64,000 nt of DNA from Granulicella sp. dw_53 (GCF_018449545.1 NZ_JAAVUR010000020.1:1-64000); one strand, 5' to 3'; positions 32,464-41,555 are shown, counted from the first letter of the stretch. The notes: generated by a model not told the origin, from the sequence alone. Made by a program: numbers and translations.

Positions 32464-33006
32464 ATGCATCCTTCGATCACTTCCGTTAGTCTCAGCTCTA
32501 CGCATAGCTTCAGCAAGGCGACGAAGACGTCGATTCGTCTGCTTGCTGGCCTCGGAGTTGAAGGAGATGCTCACATGGGAGCTACGGTGAGGCATCGCTA
32601 TAAGGTTCGCAAAGATCCTACGCAACCGAACCTCTGTCAGGTCCATTTGCTGCAGCATGAACTTCTGGACGAGCTCCATCTCGCCGGGTTCGAGGTAGAA
32701 CCGGGGCAGATGGGCGAAAATGTCACCACGCGGGGCCTCAATCTCATCGCGCTTCCGACGGGGACTCGGCTGGCGCTGGGCGAGAGCGCGGTGGTCGAGG
32801 TTACAGGGCTGCGCAGTCCTTGCTCCCAGATCAATGGGTTTCAGGCTGGGTTGATGAAGGCCTGCTTCGGCCTAGACGCTCACGGCAAGAAGGCTCCGCG
32901 GGCTGGGATTATGTCCATCGTGATCGCTGGCGGTGAGGTGCGGTCAGGCGATTCGATCGGCGTTGAGCTTCCGGCCGAGCCGCATCGTGCGCTTGTTTGC
33001 GTTTGA
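32464..33006 (+). CDS. MOSC domain protein
   Basis: 180 residues forming one MOSC domain, the beta-barrel shared with the molybdenum-cofactor sulfurase C terminus and YiiM. Marks are the GVEGDAHMG turn, a GQMGENVTTRGLNLIALPTG segment and the conserved cysteine in GLRSPCSQINGFQAG. Members move sulfur or handle molybdopterin substrates such as N-hydroxylated purines. The ATG at 32464 comes five bases after the phosphatase stop; the frame is open far upstream to 31978 only because it is a shadow of the phosphatase gene. Confidence 0.88.
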   Translation: MHPSITSVSLSSTHSFSKATKTSIRLLAGLGVEGDAHMGATVRHRYKVRKDPTQPNLCQVHLLQHELLDELHLAGFEVEPGQMGENVTTRGLNLIALPTGTRLALGESAVVEVTGLRSPCSQINGFQAGLMKACFGLDAHGKKAPRAGIMSIVIAGGEVRSGDSIGVELPAEPHRALVCV

Positions 33007-33152
33007 TGACAGACGCAAGTAAAAAGCAAAGACGAGAGAACAGTCGTTCCGGCTATTTTTTGACATGCCGCAAGCCATGCCCTTAACGGGACAAGCATTT
33101 GAGCGAGGATGCTCCTTGCGGGGCATCTGTCCTGCCCGATAGACTCGCAGAA

Positions 33153-34388
33153 GTGTTGAATCCCCACCGACTTATCTTCCGACCGCTTCTCGACTCTCGC
33201 TGCTGCGTTCTTGCGCTCTCTTTTCTTCTTTTCACTGCGGGGTGCCGCCGCAATGCCTTCCCCGATGTTCCGGATGGTTATCGCGAGTTCGCTTACGTGG
33301 CGAACAGCGGGGCGAACACGGTGAGCGTGCTCGATCTGGTGTATCTGCGGGGGGACCGAACCCTGCAGGTGGGTCTCAATCCGACGGGGCTGGCGGTCAA
33401 CCCTGTGCGGAACGAGGTGTATGTGGTCAACACCCAGTCGGGGTCGGTGTCGGTGATCGACGCGACGACCAACCGTGTGGTGGCGACGATCCCGGTGCAT
33501 CGTCTGCCTTACTTCATCTCGGTCGAGGCGTCCGGGCATCGCGCGTTCGTCGCCAACTCCGGCTCGAACACGGTGAGCGTGCTGGACCTCGATCGGCGGC
33601 GGGAGATCGCTGTGGCCGGCACAGGAGAGCTGCCGGGAATGGCGGTTATCTCGCCGGATATGCGCTCGCTGGTAGTGACAAATCGGGGCAGCGGAAGCGT
33701 CTCGATCTTCGAGGTCGCGCCATACGACGCCAAGGCCTTCGGAGCCCACTTGCTACGGTTCCGCGCAGCGTTCTCCGGTTGCCCGGGAGCGACCGACGCG
33801 GTGATTCTTCCGGACTCGGCCAAGACCTTTGTGGCCTGCTCAGCGGGGCACCAGGTGATGGCGATCAGTCTCGCTGCGGAGCCGGGTTCGTGGCCGGCGC
33901 GGCAGGATTCGGCTGCCTTGACCGACCACCTGCTGACGTTCCTCGACGTCGGGCTGCATCCGGTGCATCTGGCGATGAAGCCGGATGGTGGCGAGATCTT
34001 TGCCGCGAACTTCGGGTCGGACTCGATGTCCGAGATCTCCACCTGGACGAACGAGGTGAGCGGGACCTTCCCGATCGGCGACAAACCGGTGCGGAGCATC
34101 GTCAGCGGTGATAACACCATGCTCTGGGTATCGAACTTCGGTGCCGACTCCATCGGAGTCTATAGCATCGACGACGGGCATCTGGTCTCCAGCGTCCGTA
34201 CCGGGTCGGCCCCGGATGCGCTGGCCTTCTCGGCGGATGAGCACCTCCTGCTTGCAGCAGATGCCCACTCAGGCGATGTCGCGGTGATCCGGACCCAGGG
34301 GAAGACCAGCGCCACCTTGTTCACCATGCTTCCTGCTGGCGGGCGTCCCAGTAGCGTGGTGGTGAAGTCGTTTACGTTGCCCCGTTAG
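33153..34388 (+). CDS. YVTN-type beta-propeller lipoprotein
   Basis: 411 residues. The signal ends in a lipobox LFTAGC about 30 residues after the GTG at 33153. The mature part is a run of about seven 40-residue blades of the YVTN/SMP-30-like type: AYVANSGANTVSVLDL, YVVNTQSGSVSVIDATTNRVVATIPV, AFVANSGSNTVSVLDL and AANFGSDSMSEIST. Such proteins are surface or periplasmic scaffolds; the ligand is unknown. A TTG at 33099 would add 18 residues before the signal and is less likely. It converges on the cupin gene, with 37 bases between stops. Confidence 0.8.
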   Translation: MLNPHRLIFRPLLDSRCCVLALSFLLFTAGCRRNAFPDVPDGYREFAYVANSGANTVSVLDLVYLRGDRTLQVGLNPTGLAVNPVRNEVYVVNTQSGSVSVIDATTNRVVATIPVHRLPYFISVEASGHRAFVANSGSNTVSVLDLDRRREIAVAGTGELPGMAVISPDMRSLVVTNRGSGSVSIFEVAPYDAKAFGAHLLRFRAAFSGCPGATDAVILPDSAKTFVACSAGHQVMAISLAAEPGSWPARQDSAALTDHLLTFLDVGLHPVHLAMKPDGGEIFAANFGSDSMSEISTWTNEVSGTFPIGDKPVRSIVSGDNTMLWVSNFGADSIGVYSIDDGHLVSSVRTGSAPDALAFSADEHLLLAADAHSGDVAVIRTQGKTSATLFTMLPAGGRPSSVVVKSFTLPR

Positions 34389-34425
34389 ATCTCTCCCTTG
34401 GGATATTTGGCGTAAGTGGTTTTAT

Positions 34426-34893
34426 TTATGGATTTGGCTGACCCGCTTGCATGGGTGGGCCGACGAGAAAGCAGCCATAGCTGGCGGCGATCTCCAGGGT
34501 CTTATCTGCGGGGCTGTCGCGTATGGTCTCGATGCATCTCTCGAAGCCTCCAGGAGTCAGAACGACCAGCAGCCGACTCGGTGCCTCTGATATGTTCAGC
34601 CAGCTATGCCGGGCTCCCTTCGGAACGGTGACGCTGGTGCCGACCGGCGCGTCGATGAGCTCGTCTTCGATCAGGATCTGATACCTTCCCGCGATGACCA
34701 CGAAGTGCTCCTCTTCATTGCGGTGCAGGTGGACGGGCGGGCTGCAGCCGGGAGCCGCGACAGATTCGACGACCGCGTATGCGCCGTGGGTCTCTGCGCT
34801 GGAGACGCGCACGGCGATCCGTTCTCCGGCGGTTCCTTCGTGCCAGGTTCCTGTATCGGTGCCTATCGGCAGAGAGGATGTTTTGTCGCTCAT
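34426..34893 (-). CDS. cupin domain protein
   Basis: A 155-residue single-domain cupin. Motif 1 is PPVHLHRNEEEHFVVIAGRY, with the two histidines and the glutamate that bind a metal, and motif 2 is PKGARHSWLN with the third histidine. No other domain is present, so it could be an enzyme or a sensor for a small molecule; the substrate is not predictable. It is transcribed singly, with a 137-base gap upstream. Confidence 0.85.
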   Translation of the reverse strand: MSDKTSSLPIGTDTGTWHEGTAGERIAVRVSSAETHGAYAVVESVAAPGCSPPVHLHRNEEEHFVVIAGRYQILIEDELIDAPVGTSVTVPKGARHSWLNISEAPSRLLVVLTPGGFERCIETIRDSPADKTLEIAASYGCFLVGPPMQAGQPNP

Positions 34894-35030
34894 GCTCGAT
34901 CCATTCTTGTAGTGCGCATCGAATGTCGGGGCGCTACAGTTCGAAACTTAACAAATCCTAGTAAGGGGAACACTGGAGGTGCGGGTCTATTCCTGAATTC
35001 CATACCCAGAGGACTCGAACTGAGACGGCT

Positions 35031-35927
35031 CTACGTTGTGGAGAGCCACCAGCCAGGACCGGAGCACCAGCAGGTATCGTCGGGCGTGTCATTGCGGTGC
35101 AGGGATTTTATTTTGCTCCAGTTTTCGTTACGAAAGGCTTCAGTTAGCCTTTGAGCTGTGGTCTCGATCCTTGCGCCGACGCATGGGACGAACTGGGCCT
35201 GCACGAGAAAGCTGGCAGCGTAGGTGTGATCTTCTTGTCTGGTGATGAGGAGCATGGCTCCTGCTCCGGCTGCGGGTGTCATGGGGAAGAGGAGTCGCCC
35301 GTTGGGGCGGAGGGCGTCGAGCCAGGCGCTGAGGGGTTCGGTCGCTCCGGCATTGACGTAGAGGATGTCGCATGGAGGCAAGGGTCCTTCTGTGCCGGAT
35401 CTTGCGTGCAGAATGACCTGGCGGAGTGGGGCCAGATTGGTGATGGCGCGTTGCGCCAGCTCCGGTTCGATCTCGTATCCGTCGACGGTGCCTGAGTCGC
35501 CTACCAGCTTTGCAAGAAGCGTTGTGTAGTAGCCAGTGCCTGCTCCGATGTGGACCACTTTTTCTCCCTTCTTTGGAGCGAGTGCGGCGATGCAGAAGGC
35601 GTGGAGGGTCGGTTGGCCGTTGTTGAGAGGTGCATCGGTGCCGAGGGAGACTACGACGTCCTGGTAGAGGAAGGTCGGATCGTCGGAGAGGGTTGCTATG
35701 TAGCCGACGGGGGTAAAGATCTTCCAGGGTGGAGGGCCTACGAACTGTTCGCGGGGCGTCGAGGCAAAGGCGGCTGCGAGTTCGCTTCCGGGCGGGATGC
35801 CGGCGTTGGCAGTGACCAGGTTGGCGAAGAACTGTCGGTGGGCTTGGAGATTTTCCGGGGTGGTCGGCATAGGGGGTATCGGGGTCGGATTTATTTTGCA
35901 CTTTTGGGGTTGGGGTGTCACCCACAC
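35031..35927 (-). CDS. PCMT-like SAM-dependent methyltransferase
   Basis: 298 residues related to protein-L-isoaspartate methyltransferase. The SAM-binding strand VVHIGAGTGYYTTLLAKLVG and the PREQFVG and YQDVVVSLG segments fit the family, but the usual QTISQP substrate motif is replaced by LNNGQPTLHAF, so it may not repair isoaspartate. The C-terminal 60 residues are an extension. The GTG at 35927 is chosen because GCGGAGGTGA, a near-perfect ribosome site, lies nine bases before it; the ATG at 35870 has none. Confidence 0.75.
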   Translation of the reverse strand: MWVTPQPQKCKINPTPIPPMPTTPENLQAHRQFFANLVTANAGIPPGSELAAAFASTPREQFVGPPPWKIFTPVGYIATLSDDPTFLYQDVVVSLGTDAPLNNGQPTLHAFCIAALAPKKGEKVVHIGAGTGYYTTLLAKLVGDSGTVDGYEIEPELAQRAITNLAPLRQVILHARSGTEGPLPPCDILYVNAGATEPLSAWLDALRPNGRLLFPMTPAAGAGAMLLITRQEDHTYAASFLVQAQFVPCVGARIETTAQRLTEAFRNENWSKIKSLHRNDTPDDTCWCSGPGWWLSTT

Positions 35928-35950
35928 AAACTCTCACCTCCGCAAACCGC

Positions 35951-35999
35951 CCGGGTGCCCCACCCTTTTTGCAGCTTCATCGCAAATAGGGTGGGGTAT
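35951..35999 (-). repeat. dispersed palindromic repeat, family 1, copy B
   Basis: Reverse-complement copy of the 49-bp element at 6913-6961, differing at two adjacent bases. It begins with the CCGGGTGCCCC head that family 2 also carries and is followed by a small CGTGC..GCACG hairpin. It lies between the GH2 stop and the methyltransferase start. Confidence 0.85.
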
Positions 36000-36083
36000 C
36001 GTGCAAAGCACGACCGCTTTCCCATCCCAACCTCAACCGCCTCGGGAACGGAGAACAACCGTCCCTCCACCCCACCCCAAGCG

Positions 36084-36133
36084 CCCGGGTGCCCATCCTT
36101 CGCGCCTTTGTCTCTAGCGAAGGGTGGGAGGTA
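36084..36133 (+). repeat. dispersed palindromic repeat, family 2, copy 1
   Basis: A 50-bp element: head CCCGGGTGCCC, then ATCCTTCGC pairing with GCGAAGGGT around GCCTTTGTCTCTA. The same sequence recurs at 52467-52517 with one extra C. It follows family 1 copy B by 84 bases, and both start with the same CCCGGGTGCCC-like head. Confidence 0.85.
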
Positions 36134-36178
36134 GAATCCTTCCCCGAATCGTGGCTTTCGATCGTTTGTTGTCCGGTT

Positions 36179-38623
36179 TTAGAAGCTGTGTTGGCTGGTG
36201 GGCTGTTTGGCGGTGGTGGCTTTCAGGGTGAGGGTCGCTGGGGGTACGCCGGGAGCAGATGCGGTGATGGTAATCGTGCCTATGGGGGCAGTGGCGCGAA
36301 GCAGGGCCAGGGCAGTGCCGTTATAGACAGCATGGTCGGGGGATTGGAAGGGCTCGTGGTCCAGGAGGTTCCCATTGTCGGTCGCAAGAATGGTGGCTGG
36401 GCCAGCGGTGGTGAAGTGGACGACGGTGGTAGTGTCGGGGACCGGAGTTCCGGCGGCGTCGACGAGGGTGGCGGAGACGTAGGTGATGTCGTTCCAATCA
36501 GGGGTGAGGGTCTGGTCTTTGGGTGAGGGAGCCAGTGGGTTCAGAGCGGTGGTGAGCAGGATGCGGGTGGGCTTGCCGGCGGTGCGGAGGGTGTCTTCGG
36601 CCACGACCCTACCAGCGGTGCGGGCGACGGCTTTGAGGACGCCGGGGGCGTAGGGAACCTGGAAGGTGATGGGAGTGGCGTCCGGGTGGAGCTTTTGCGT
36701 GCCGAGCGAGGTCTCGTTGAGGAGGAGTTCGACCTCTTCGGCGTTAGTGTAGACCTCGATATTTTCCGTGTGCGGGGATGAGTTGGCAGGGGTCCAATCC
36801 AGGACGAGAGGCTGGGTAAAGCGTGTGGGAGCGGGAGCGTTGGGTGCTTCGTAACCAGGGTCGGTGGGGGACTTCTGAGTGATGGCGACGCGGCGGGCGA
36901 TCCGAACCATGGGGGTCTCGCTCCACCAGGACTGGCGCTCGTAGGCGCGGGCGCGAGGAAGAGAGGTGGTGAGAAGAAGGCCGGAACCGGAGCCGATGGC
37001 GGGCCATTTGCCGGCTTCGCCGAGGTAGTCGATGCCGGTCCAGAGGAACTGGCCGGAGTACTCGGCGTGGTCGCGCATGGCAACCCACTGGTTGCGGTCG
37101 TGGGTATTTTCGGTGCCGACGATGGAGCGGGTGGGCTTGTCGGCATGAGCCTTGAGGATCTCGTTCTCGCGGTAGTTCTGGCCGATGACGTCGAGGAGGT
37201 CGGCGAGGCCGTTGTCGTAGTCGTGGGAGACGTTGGGGCGGAAGAGGGCCTGGGTGACGGGACGGGTTGGGTCGTATTGGTGGAAGGTGTCGACCAGGGA
37301 CTTGAGGATGGGGATGGCGATGTCGGGGTGAGGCGTGTCGTGGATCTCGTTGCCGGCGGAGTAGAGGATGATGCTGGGGTGGTTGCGGTCGCGGCGGACG
37401 GTGTCGGCGGTGTCGCGGAGGGACCACTCTTTGAAGTAGAGGTGGTAGTCGTAGGGGTTCTTGGCGACGGTCCAGGCGTCGAACATCTCGTCCATGACGA
37501 GGAAGCCCATGCGGTCGCAGAGGTCGAGGAACTCAGGCGCAGGCGGGTTGTGGGCGGTACGGATGGCGTTCACGCCGAGCGCGCGCAAAGCGGTGAGCCG
37601 CCGAGCCCACGCGGCGAGAGGCACAGCGGTGCCGAGGGCTCCGACGTCAGTGTGGAGGGCGGCTCCGTAGATCTTGTGGTGAGTGCCGTTGAGGAAGAAG
37701 CCCTGGTTGGGGTCGAAGTGGAACTCGCGGATGCCGAAGGGGACTTGCTCATCGTCGATGGGCTTGTTGTTCGCCTGAAGCGTTGCTGTAGCGGTGTAGA
37801 GGGCGGGATGGTCGAGGTCCCAGCGGTCGGGGTGCGGCAGGGTGGTCTCGACATCGAGATCCTGGGTGGTGTGGGGCGCGAGGGTGGCGGGCCGGCTCGC
37901 GGCGATCAGGCTGTGGGTGCCCGATGGTGAGGTGAGGTCGGCGGATAGGGTGATGGTGGCAGGAGAGTCGGAGTCGTTGGCGGCGGTGGCACGAATGTGG
38001 ATGGTCGCTTGATCGCCGGAGACTTTCGGAGTGGTGACGAAGGTTCCCCAGGGAGCGATGTGGACGGCTGCGGTGGTGACGACACGGACGTGGCGGTTGA
38101 TTCCGGCTCCGGGGTACCAGCGGGAGGCGGGTTGCCGGGAGTTGTCGGCGCGGACGGCGATGAAGTTGATGCCTGCGTGGAGGTGCGGGGTGAGGTCGTA
38201 GTAGAAGCTGGTATAGCCGTAGGGGTGGTGGCCGAGAAAGGCCCCGTTGCAGTAGACGTCGGAGTTGGCCATGACGCCGTCGAAGACGATATAAGTGCGC
38301 CTGGTGGGATCGAGCTTCGGCAAATCGAGAGTCTTGCGGTACCAGGCGACGCCGGTGGGGAAGAAGCCTCCGGCGGGGCCGCTGGGAGCGGTCTGGGAGA
38401 CCGGGCCTGAGATCGCCCAGTCGTGGGGCAGGGTGACGGTCTGCCACTGTCGGTCAATAAAGGCGGGGGATTTGGCTTCGAGGTCGGCGGGATCAGATTG
38501 CGAGAAGCGCCAATCAGTGTCGAAGGCCTGGATACTACGGGGCGAGGTCGGCGCGGGTTTGGCGGCGAAGGTGGTGCAGGAGAGCGATGCGGCGAGAGCG
38601 AGGACCGAGAGGGTGCGGGGCAT
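36179..38623 (-). CDS. secreted GH2 beta-galactosidase-like glycosidase
   Basis: 814 residues with a signal peptide ending near residue 21 (SLSCTTFAAK). It has the GH2 order: jelly-roll sugar-binding domain (about 30-190, with GVAWYRKTLDLP and SFYYDLTP), Ig-like domain, TIM barrel (about 305-590) with acid/base E426 in SAGNEIHD and nucleophile E505 in IVGTENTHD, then two C-terminal beta domains. The length fits the DUF4982-containing branch common in plant-glycan degraders. It likely acts on beta-galactosides outside the cell. The PL22-like gene next to it points to plant cell-wall use. Confidence 0.9.
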   Translation of the reverse strand: MPRTLSVLALAASLSCTTFAAKPAPTSPRSIQAFDTDWRFSQSDPADLEAKSPAFIDRQWQTVTLPHDWAISGPVSQTAPSGPAGGFFPTGVAWYRKTLDLPKLDPTRRTYIVFDGVMANSDVYCNGAFLGHHPYGYTSFYYDLTPHLHAGINFIAVRADNSRQPASRWYPGAGINRHVRVVTTAAVHIAPWGTFVTTPKVSGDQATIHIRATAANDSDSPATITLSADLTSPSGTHSLIAASRPATLAPHTTQDLDVETTLPHPDRWDLDHPALYTATATLQANNKPIDDEQVPFGIREFHFDPNQGFFLNGTHHKIYGAALHTDVGALGTAVPLAAWARRLTALRALGVNAIRTAHNPPAPEFLDLCDRMGFLVMDEMFDAWTVAKNPYDYHLYFKEWSLRDTADTVRRDRNHPSIILYSAGNEIHDTPHPDIAIPILKSLVDTFHQYDPTRPVTQALFRPNVSHDYDNGLADLLDVIGQNYRENEILKAHADKPTRSIVGTENTHDRNQWVAMRDHAEYSGQFLWTGIDYLGEAGKWPAIGSGSGLLLTTSLPRARAYERQSWWSETPMVRIARRVAITQKSPTDPGYEAPNAPAPTRFTQPLVLDWTPANSSPHTENIEVYTNAEEVELLLNETSLGTQKLHPDATPITFQVPYAPGVLKAVARTAGRVVAEDTLRTAGKPTRILLTTALNPLAPSPKDQTLTPDWNDITYVSATLVDAAGTPVPDTTTVVHFTTAGPATILATDNGNLLDHEPFQSPDHAVYNGTALALLRATAPIGTITITASAPGVPPATLTLKATTAKQPTSQHSF

Positions 38624-38701
38624 GAGCTTCTCCGGAGAGCGGTGGAGACGAGATGAGGGCCGCCCAACTGTGGACGGCCCTGGGAACAGACTACAGACAA
38701 G

Positions 38702-40138
38702 CTACTTCGGGGTCGTGGTGGGAGTCGGCTTGGTGGGGTTGAACTTTGCCGCCAGCTCCGGAGTAGAGAGAACCTCAGACGGGTTAGGATTGGAGGCCTT
38801 GTCGACCTCGACGCCGAAGACGTAGCTGGTGCCGAACATGTTGCTGGTGAAGAAGATGAGCTTCTTATCGGGCGAGAAGCGGACGTTAGGCTCCAGGCGG
38901 TAGTTGTGGTGGGACATGTTGACGAGACGTTCGGAGTGGAAGACGCCGGGCTGCCAGAAGTCGGGTCCGTTGAGGGCGCCTTCACCGGCGATGGTCTTGG
39001 GGCGGAAGAGCTCGATCCACTCGCCATCGGGAGCTTTGGCGACTTGTCCAGGATCGCCGCCGTCGCCGGTGAAGAGGTCGAGGTCGCGGGTGAGGTTGAA
39101 GTGAATCGACCACTCGTTGCGCTGCATGTGGTACGCCGTGCGTTTGCCGTCGGCGAGGTTATATCCGGCGAGGAAGAAGTCTTCGCCCTTGGGATACTGC
39201 CAGTCGTACCAGATGGTGGTGCCGTCGAGACCCCAGAACTCGTGCCCGGCGATCTCCATGGCCATGGTGCGCTTGTGGATGAGGGTGTTGTGGGTGCCGT
39301 CGGTGTGGATCATCCAGATGCGGTCGACCTTCTGCCAGGGGCCTTCGTGGCAGTACATCAGCAGGGTAGGATCGTTGGGCGAGAAGAGCAGGTGGTTGAC
39401 CCAGTCGGTGGAGTGGAGGAGCTCCGTGACCTTGCCGGTCTGGAGGTTGATGGTGAAGAGGACGAGCGGGATGCGGGCGGCGAGGCGAGCCTCCATCATC
39501 TGACCCTTGTTCTCAGCCTGGACCAGAAAGCCGGGCTGGGTAGGGGGCCGTGTGCTCTGCGCGGCGGCGGCCGTGTTGGCCGGGGTTACAGGCAGGTTGC
39601 GGCCGAACTCCTTGTTGTAGTCCGCCTCGTTCTCCATGAAGGTGCCGGCGGCCAGGGTCTCGTCGGCGTTGACGGTGGCGATGGAGGCCCGGGCGGGCAA
39701 GGTGGCGAGCTTAGTGATCTCTCCGCTGTGGAGGTCAGCCTTGTAGACGGTGCTGAGGTGGGTCTCCGGGTCGGTCTTGGTGAAGAAGACGCTGTTGGTC
39801 TTGTGGCCTACAACGACGGTGTGGACCCCGTTCCGTCCGGGCGGTGCATCGGCGGCGGCGGGCGGGTTGGAGACCAGCAGGCGGGTCTTGTGCGTCGCCA
39901 GGTCGTAGGTGTGGATCCCGGCGCGGCTGTTGTAGACCATGAGCTTGCCGTCCGGGGAGTAGGCGTTGACGTTGAAGTAGAAGCCGGAGGAGCCGGGCTC
40001 GTCGGTGATGCGGATGACGCGGTGGCCGGTATCCTTGTCGACCCAGGTCTTTGGCGGGGCAGGGGATTGCGCGAGGCTGGAGGCGGCGGCGAGGGCCAGG
40101 GACGCGAAGATCACTGTGGGGCGGATGCTGGGGGCCAT
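38702..40138 (-). CDS. secreted oligogalacturonate lyase-like protein (PL22 type)
   Basis: 478 residues with a signal peptide (MAPSIRPTVIFASLALAAASSLAQ). A seven-bladed propeller pattern fits PL22: VNAYSPDGKLMVYNS, HLLFSPNDPTLLMYCHEGPW with a following VDRIWMIHTDG, GHEFWGLDGTTIWYDWQ and YRLEPNVRFSPDKKLIFFTS. The histidines in the CHEGPW and GHEFWG motifs match the places of the metal-site histidines of PL22 lyases, which split pectin-derived oligogalacturonides. The ATG at 40138 with GGAG nine bases before it is preferred over a longer open frame from 40285. It is 78 bases upstream of the GH2 gene and probably co-transcribed with it. Confidence 0.72.
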   Translation of the reverse strand: MAPSIRPTVIFASLALAAASSLAQSPAPPKTWVDKDTGHRVIRITDEPGSSGFYFNVNAYSPDGKLMVYNSRAGIHTYDLATHKTRLLVSNPPAAADAPPGRNGVHTVVVGHKTNSVFFTKTDPETHLSTVYKADLHSGEITKLATLPARASIATVNADETLAAGTFMENEADYNKEFGRNLPVTPANTAAAAQSTRPPTQPGFLVQAENKGQMMEARLAARIPLVLFTINLQTGKVTELLHSTDWVNHLLFSPNDPTLLMYCHEGPWQKVDRIWMIHTDGTHNTLIHKRTMAMEIAGHEFWGLDGTTIWYDWQYPKGEDFFLAGYNLADGKRTAYHMQRNEWSIHFNLTRDLDLFTGDGGDPGQVAKAPDGEWIELFRPKTIAGEGALNGPDFWQPGVFHSERLVNMSHHNYRLEPNVRFSPDKKLIFFTSNMFGTSYVFGVEVDKASNPNPSEVLSTPELAAKFNPTKPTPTTTPK

Positions 40139-40314
40139 GCTGGTGCTCCTGATGGTGGACCTGAGTTGAGTGCTGCGGAGTTCGGAACTTTGGGCGGCGT
40201 CTGTGGCACGCGAAGACTTTATACACTGCGCAATGTGCAATTGGGAAATAATTCCCGTCTCGGATTTCCGGGATGGAGTGGCCAACGGAGGCGATGCGTT
40301 TTACGATAGAAGAT

Positions 40315-41490
40315 ATGACTGAGACTGAAACTCTGGACACTCCAAGCGCGTCGGGACACGCGACGAAGTACACACGGAACAACCCCTACTTTTCCACGGT
40401 GACTTATAACGAGCTGCTGACGGGCGAGGGATCCGAAAAAGAGACGCGCCACGTCGAGCTCTCCCTCGAAGAGGGCATGACGTATACCCCCGGAGACGCG
40501 GTGGGAATTCTGCCAGAGAATCGTCCCGAGGCAGTAGCGGAGACGCTGACGGCGCTGGGCTTCAAGGGCGACGAGCGCGTTCTGGACCACTACAAGGTCG
40601 AGATCAGTCTGGAAGAGGCTCTGCGGACGCGGTTGCAGATCGGCAAGCTGGCGAGAGGCAGCGTCACACAGTTGGCGAAGCTGGCTCCCGAGCTCGAGGG
40701 GTTGAAGGTGATGGTCGGGCCGGAGAACAAGGCTCGCGCCGAGGAATACTGCTGGGGACGAGAGTTTGTCGACCTGGCGACGGACTTTCCAGGAGTCGTC
40801 AAGGAGCCGCAGCAGTTGTTCAATATCCTGTCACGCTTGACGCCACGGATGTACTCGATCGCGTCGAGCCAGGCGATGCACAAGGACAACGTGCAGACGA
40901 CGGTGCGTGTGGTACGGTACGAATCGCATGGCCGCGACCGGCAGGGCGTGGCAAGCGGGCATCTGGGCGACCGCGCCAATACGGGTGTGTTGATGCCGAT
41001 CTTCCTGCATGCCAACAACAACTTCCGTCTGCCGGAGGATACGTCGGCCCCGGTCATCATGATCGGACCGGGAACCGGGATCGCCCCATTCCGTGCGTTT
41101 CTCGAGGAGCGGCAGGCTACCGGACAGCCCGGCGACAACTGGCTCTTCTTCGGCGAGCAGCGCGAGAAGATGGACTTTCTCTACCGGGAGCAGTTCCTGG
41201 GAATGCACAAGGACGGCGTCCTGACCCGTCTGGATACGGCGTTCTCCCGCGATCAGCACGCCAAGATCTACGTGCAGGATCGTATGCAGGAGCGCGCAGC
41301 GGAGCTGTTCGAGTGGCTGGAGCGCGGAGCCTACTTCTACGTCTGCGGCGACGCGACCCGCATGGCGAAGGATGTGGAACTGGCGCTGCTGGACGTCATT
41401 GCAAAGGGCTCGAACGGAACCCTGGAGCACGCAGCCGAGTATCTCGCGACCATGAAGAAGCAGAAGCGCTACCAGCGCGACGTGTACTAG
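40315..41490 (+). CDS. sulfite reductase flavoprotein-like FAD/NADPH reductase without flavodoxin domain
   Basis: 391 residues equal to the C-terminal two thirds of CysJ or cytochrome P450 reductase. The FAD site is RMYSIASS (about 179-186) with GVASGHL; the NADPH site is IGPGTGIAPFRAFLEER (from about residue 250), and YVCGDATRMAKDV with the C-terminal aromatic RDVY is typical of the family. The N-terminal FMN domain is absent, and no cysI or flavodoxin gene is near, so its electron partner must be elsewhere. The ATG at 40315 starts the conserved part; an ATG at 40294 is possible. Confidence 0.85.
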   Translation: MTETETLDTPSASGHATKYTRNNPYFSTVTYNELLTGEGSEKETRHVELSLEEGMTYTPGDAVGILPENRPEAVAETLTALGFKGDERVLDHYKVEISLEEALRTRLQIGKLARGSVTQLAKLAPELEGLKVMVGPENKARAEEYCWGREFVDLATDFPGVVKEPQQLFNILSRLTPRMYSIASSQAMHKDNVQTTVRVVRYESHGRDRQGVASGHLGDRANTGVLMPIFLHANNNFRLPEDTSAPVIMIGPGTGIAPFRAFLEERQATGQPGDNWLFFGEQREKMDFLYREQFLGMHKDGVLTRLDTAFSRDQHAKIYVQDRMQERAAELFEWLERGAYFYVCGDATRMAKDVELALLDVIAKGSNGTLEHAAEYLATMKKQKRYQRDVY

Positions 41491-41510
41491 AAGCCTGAGA
41501 TCGTACTTCC

Positions 41511-41544
41511 AAGGGCCGGAGGCTTAATTGCCTCCGGCCCTTTT
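41511..41544 (+). terminator. rho-independent terminator after the CysJ-like gene
   Basis: AAGGGCCGGAGGC (41511-41523) pairs perfectly with GCCTCCGGCCCTT (41530-41542) around TTAATT, followed by TTC. It lies between two convergent genes. Confidence 0.9.
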
Positions 41545-41555
41545 CGTTTCTCCTG

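Noticed and set aside
34606..35154. 182-residue frame opposite cupin and methyltransferase genes
   Set aside because: It spans the ends of two convincing genes and the gap between them, without motif.
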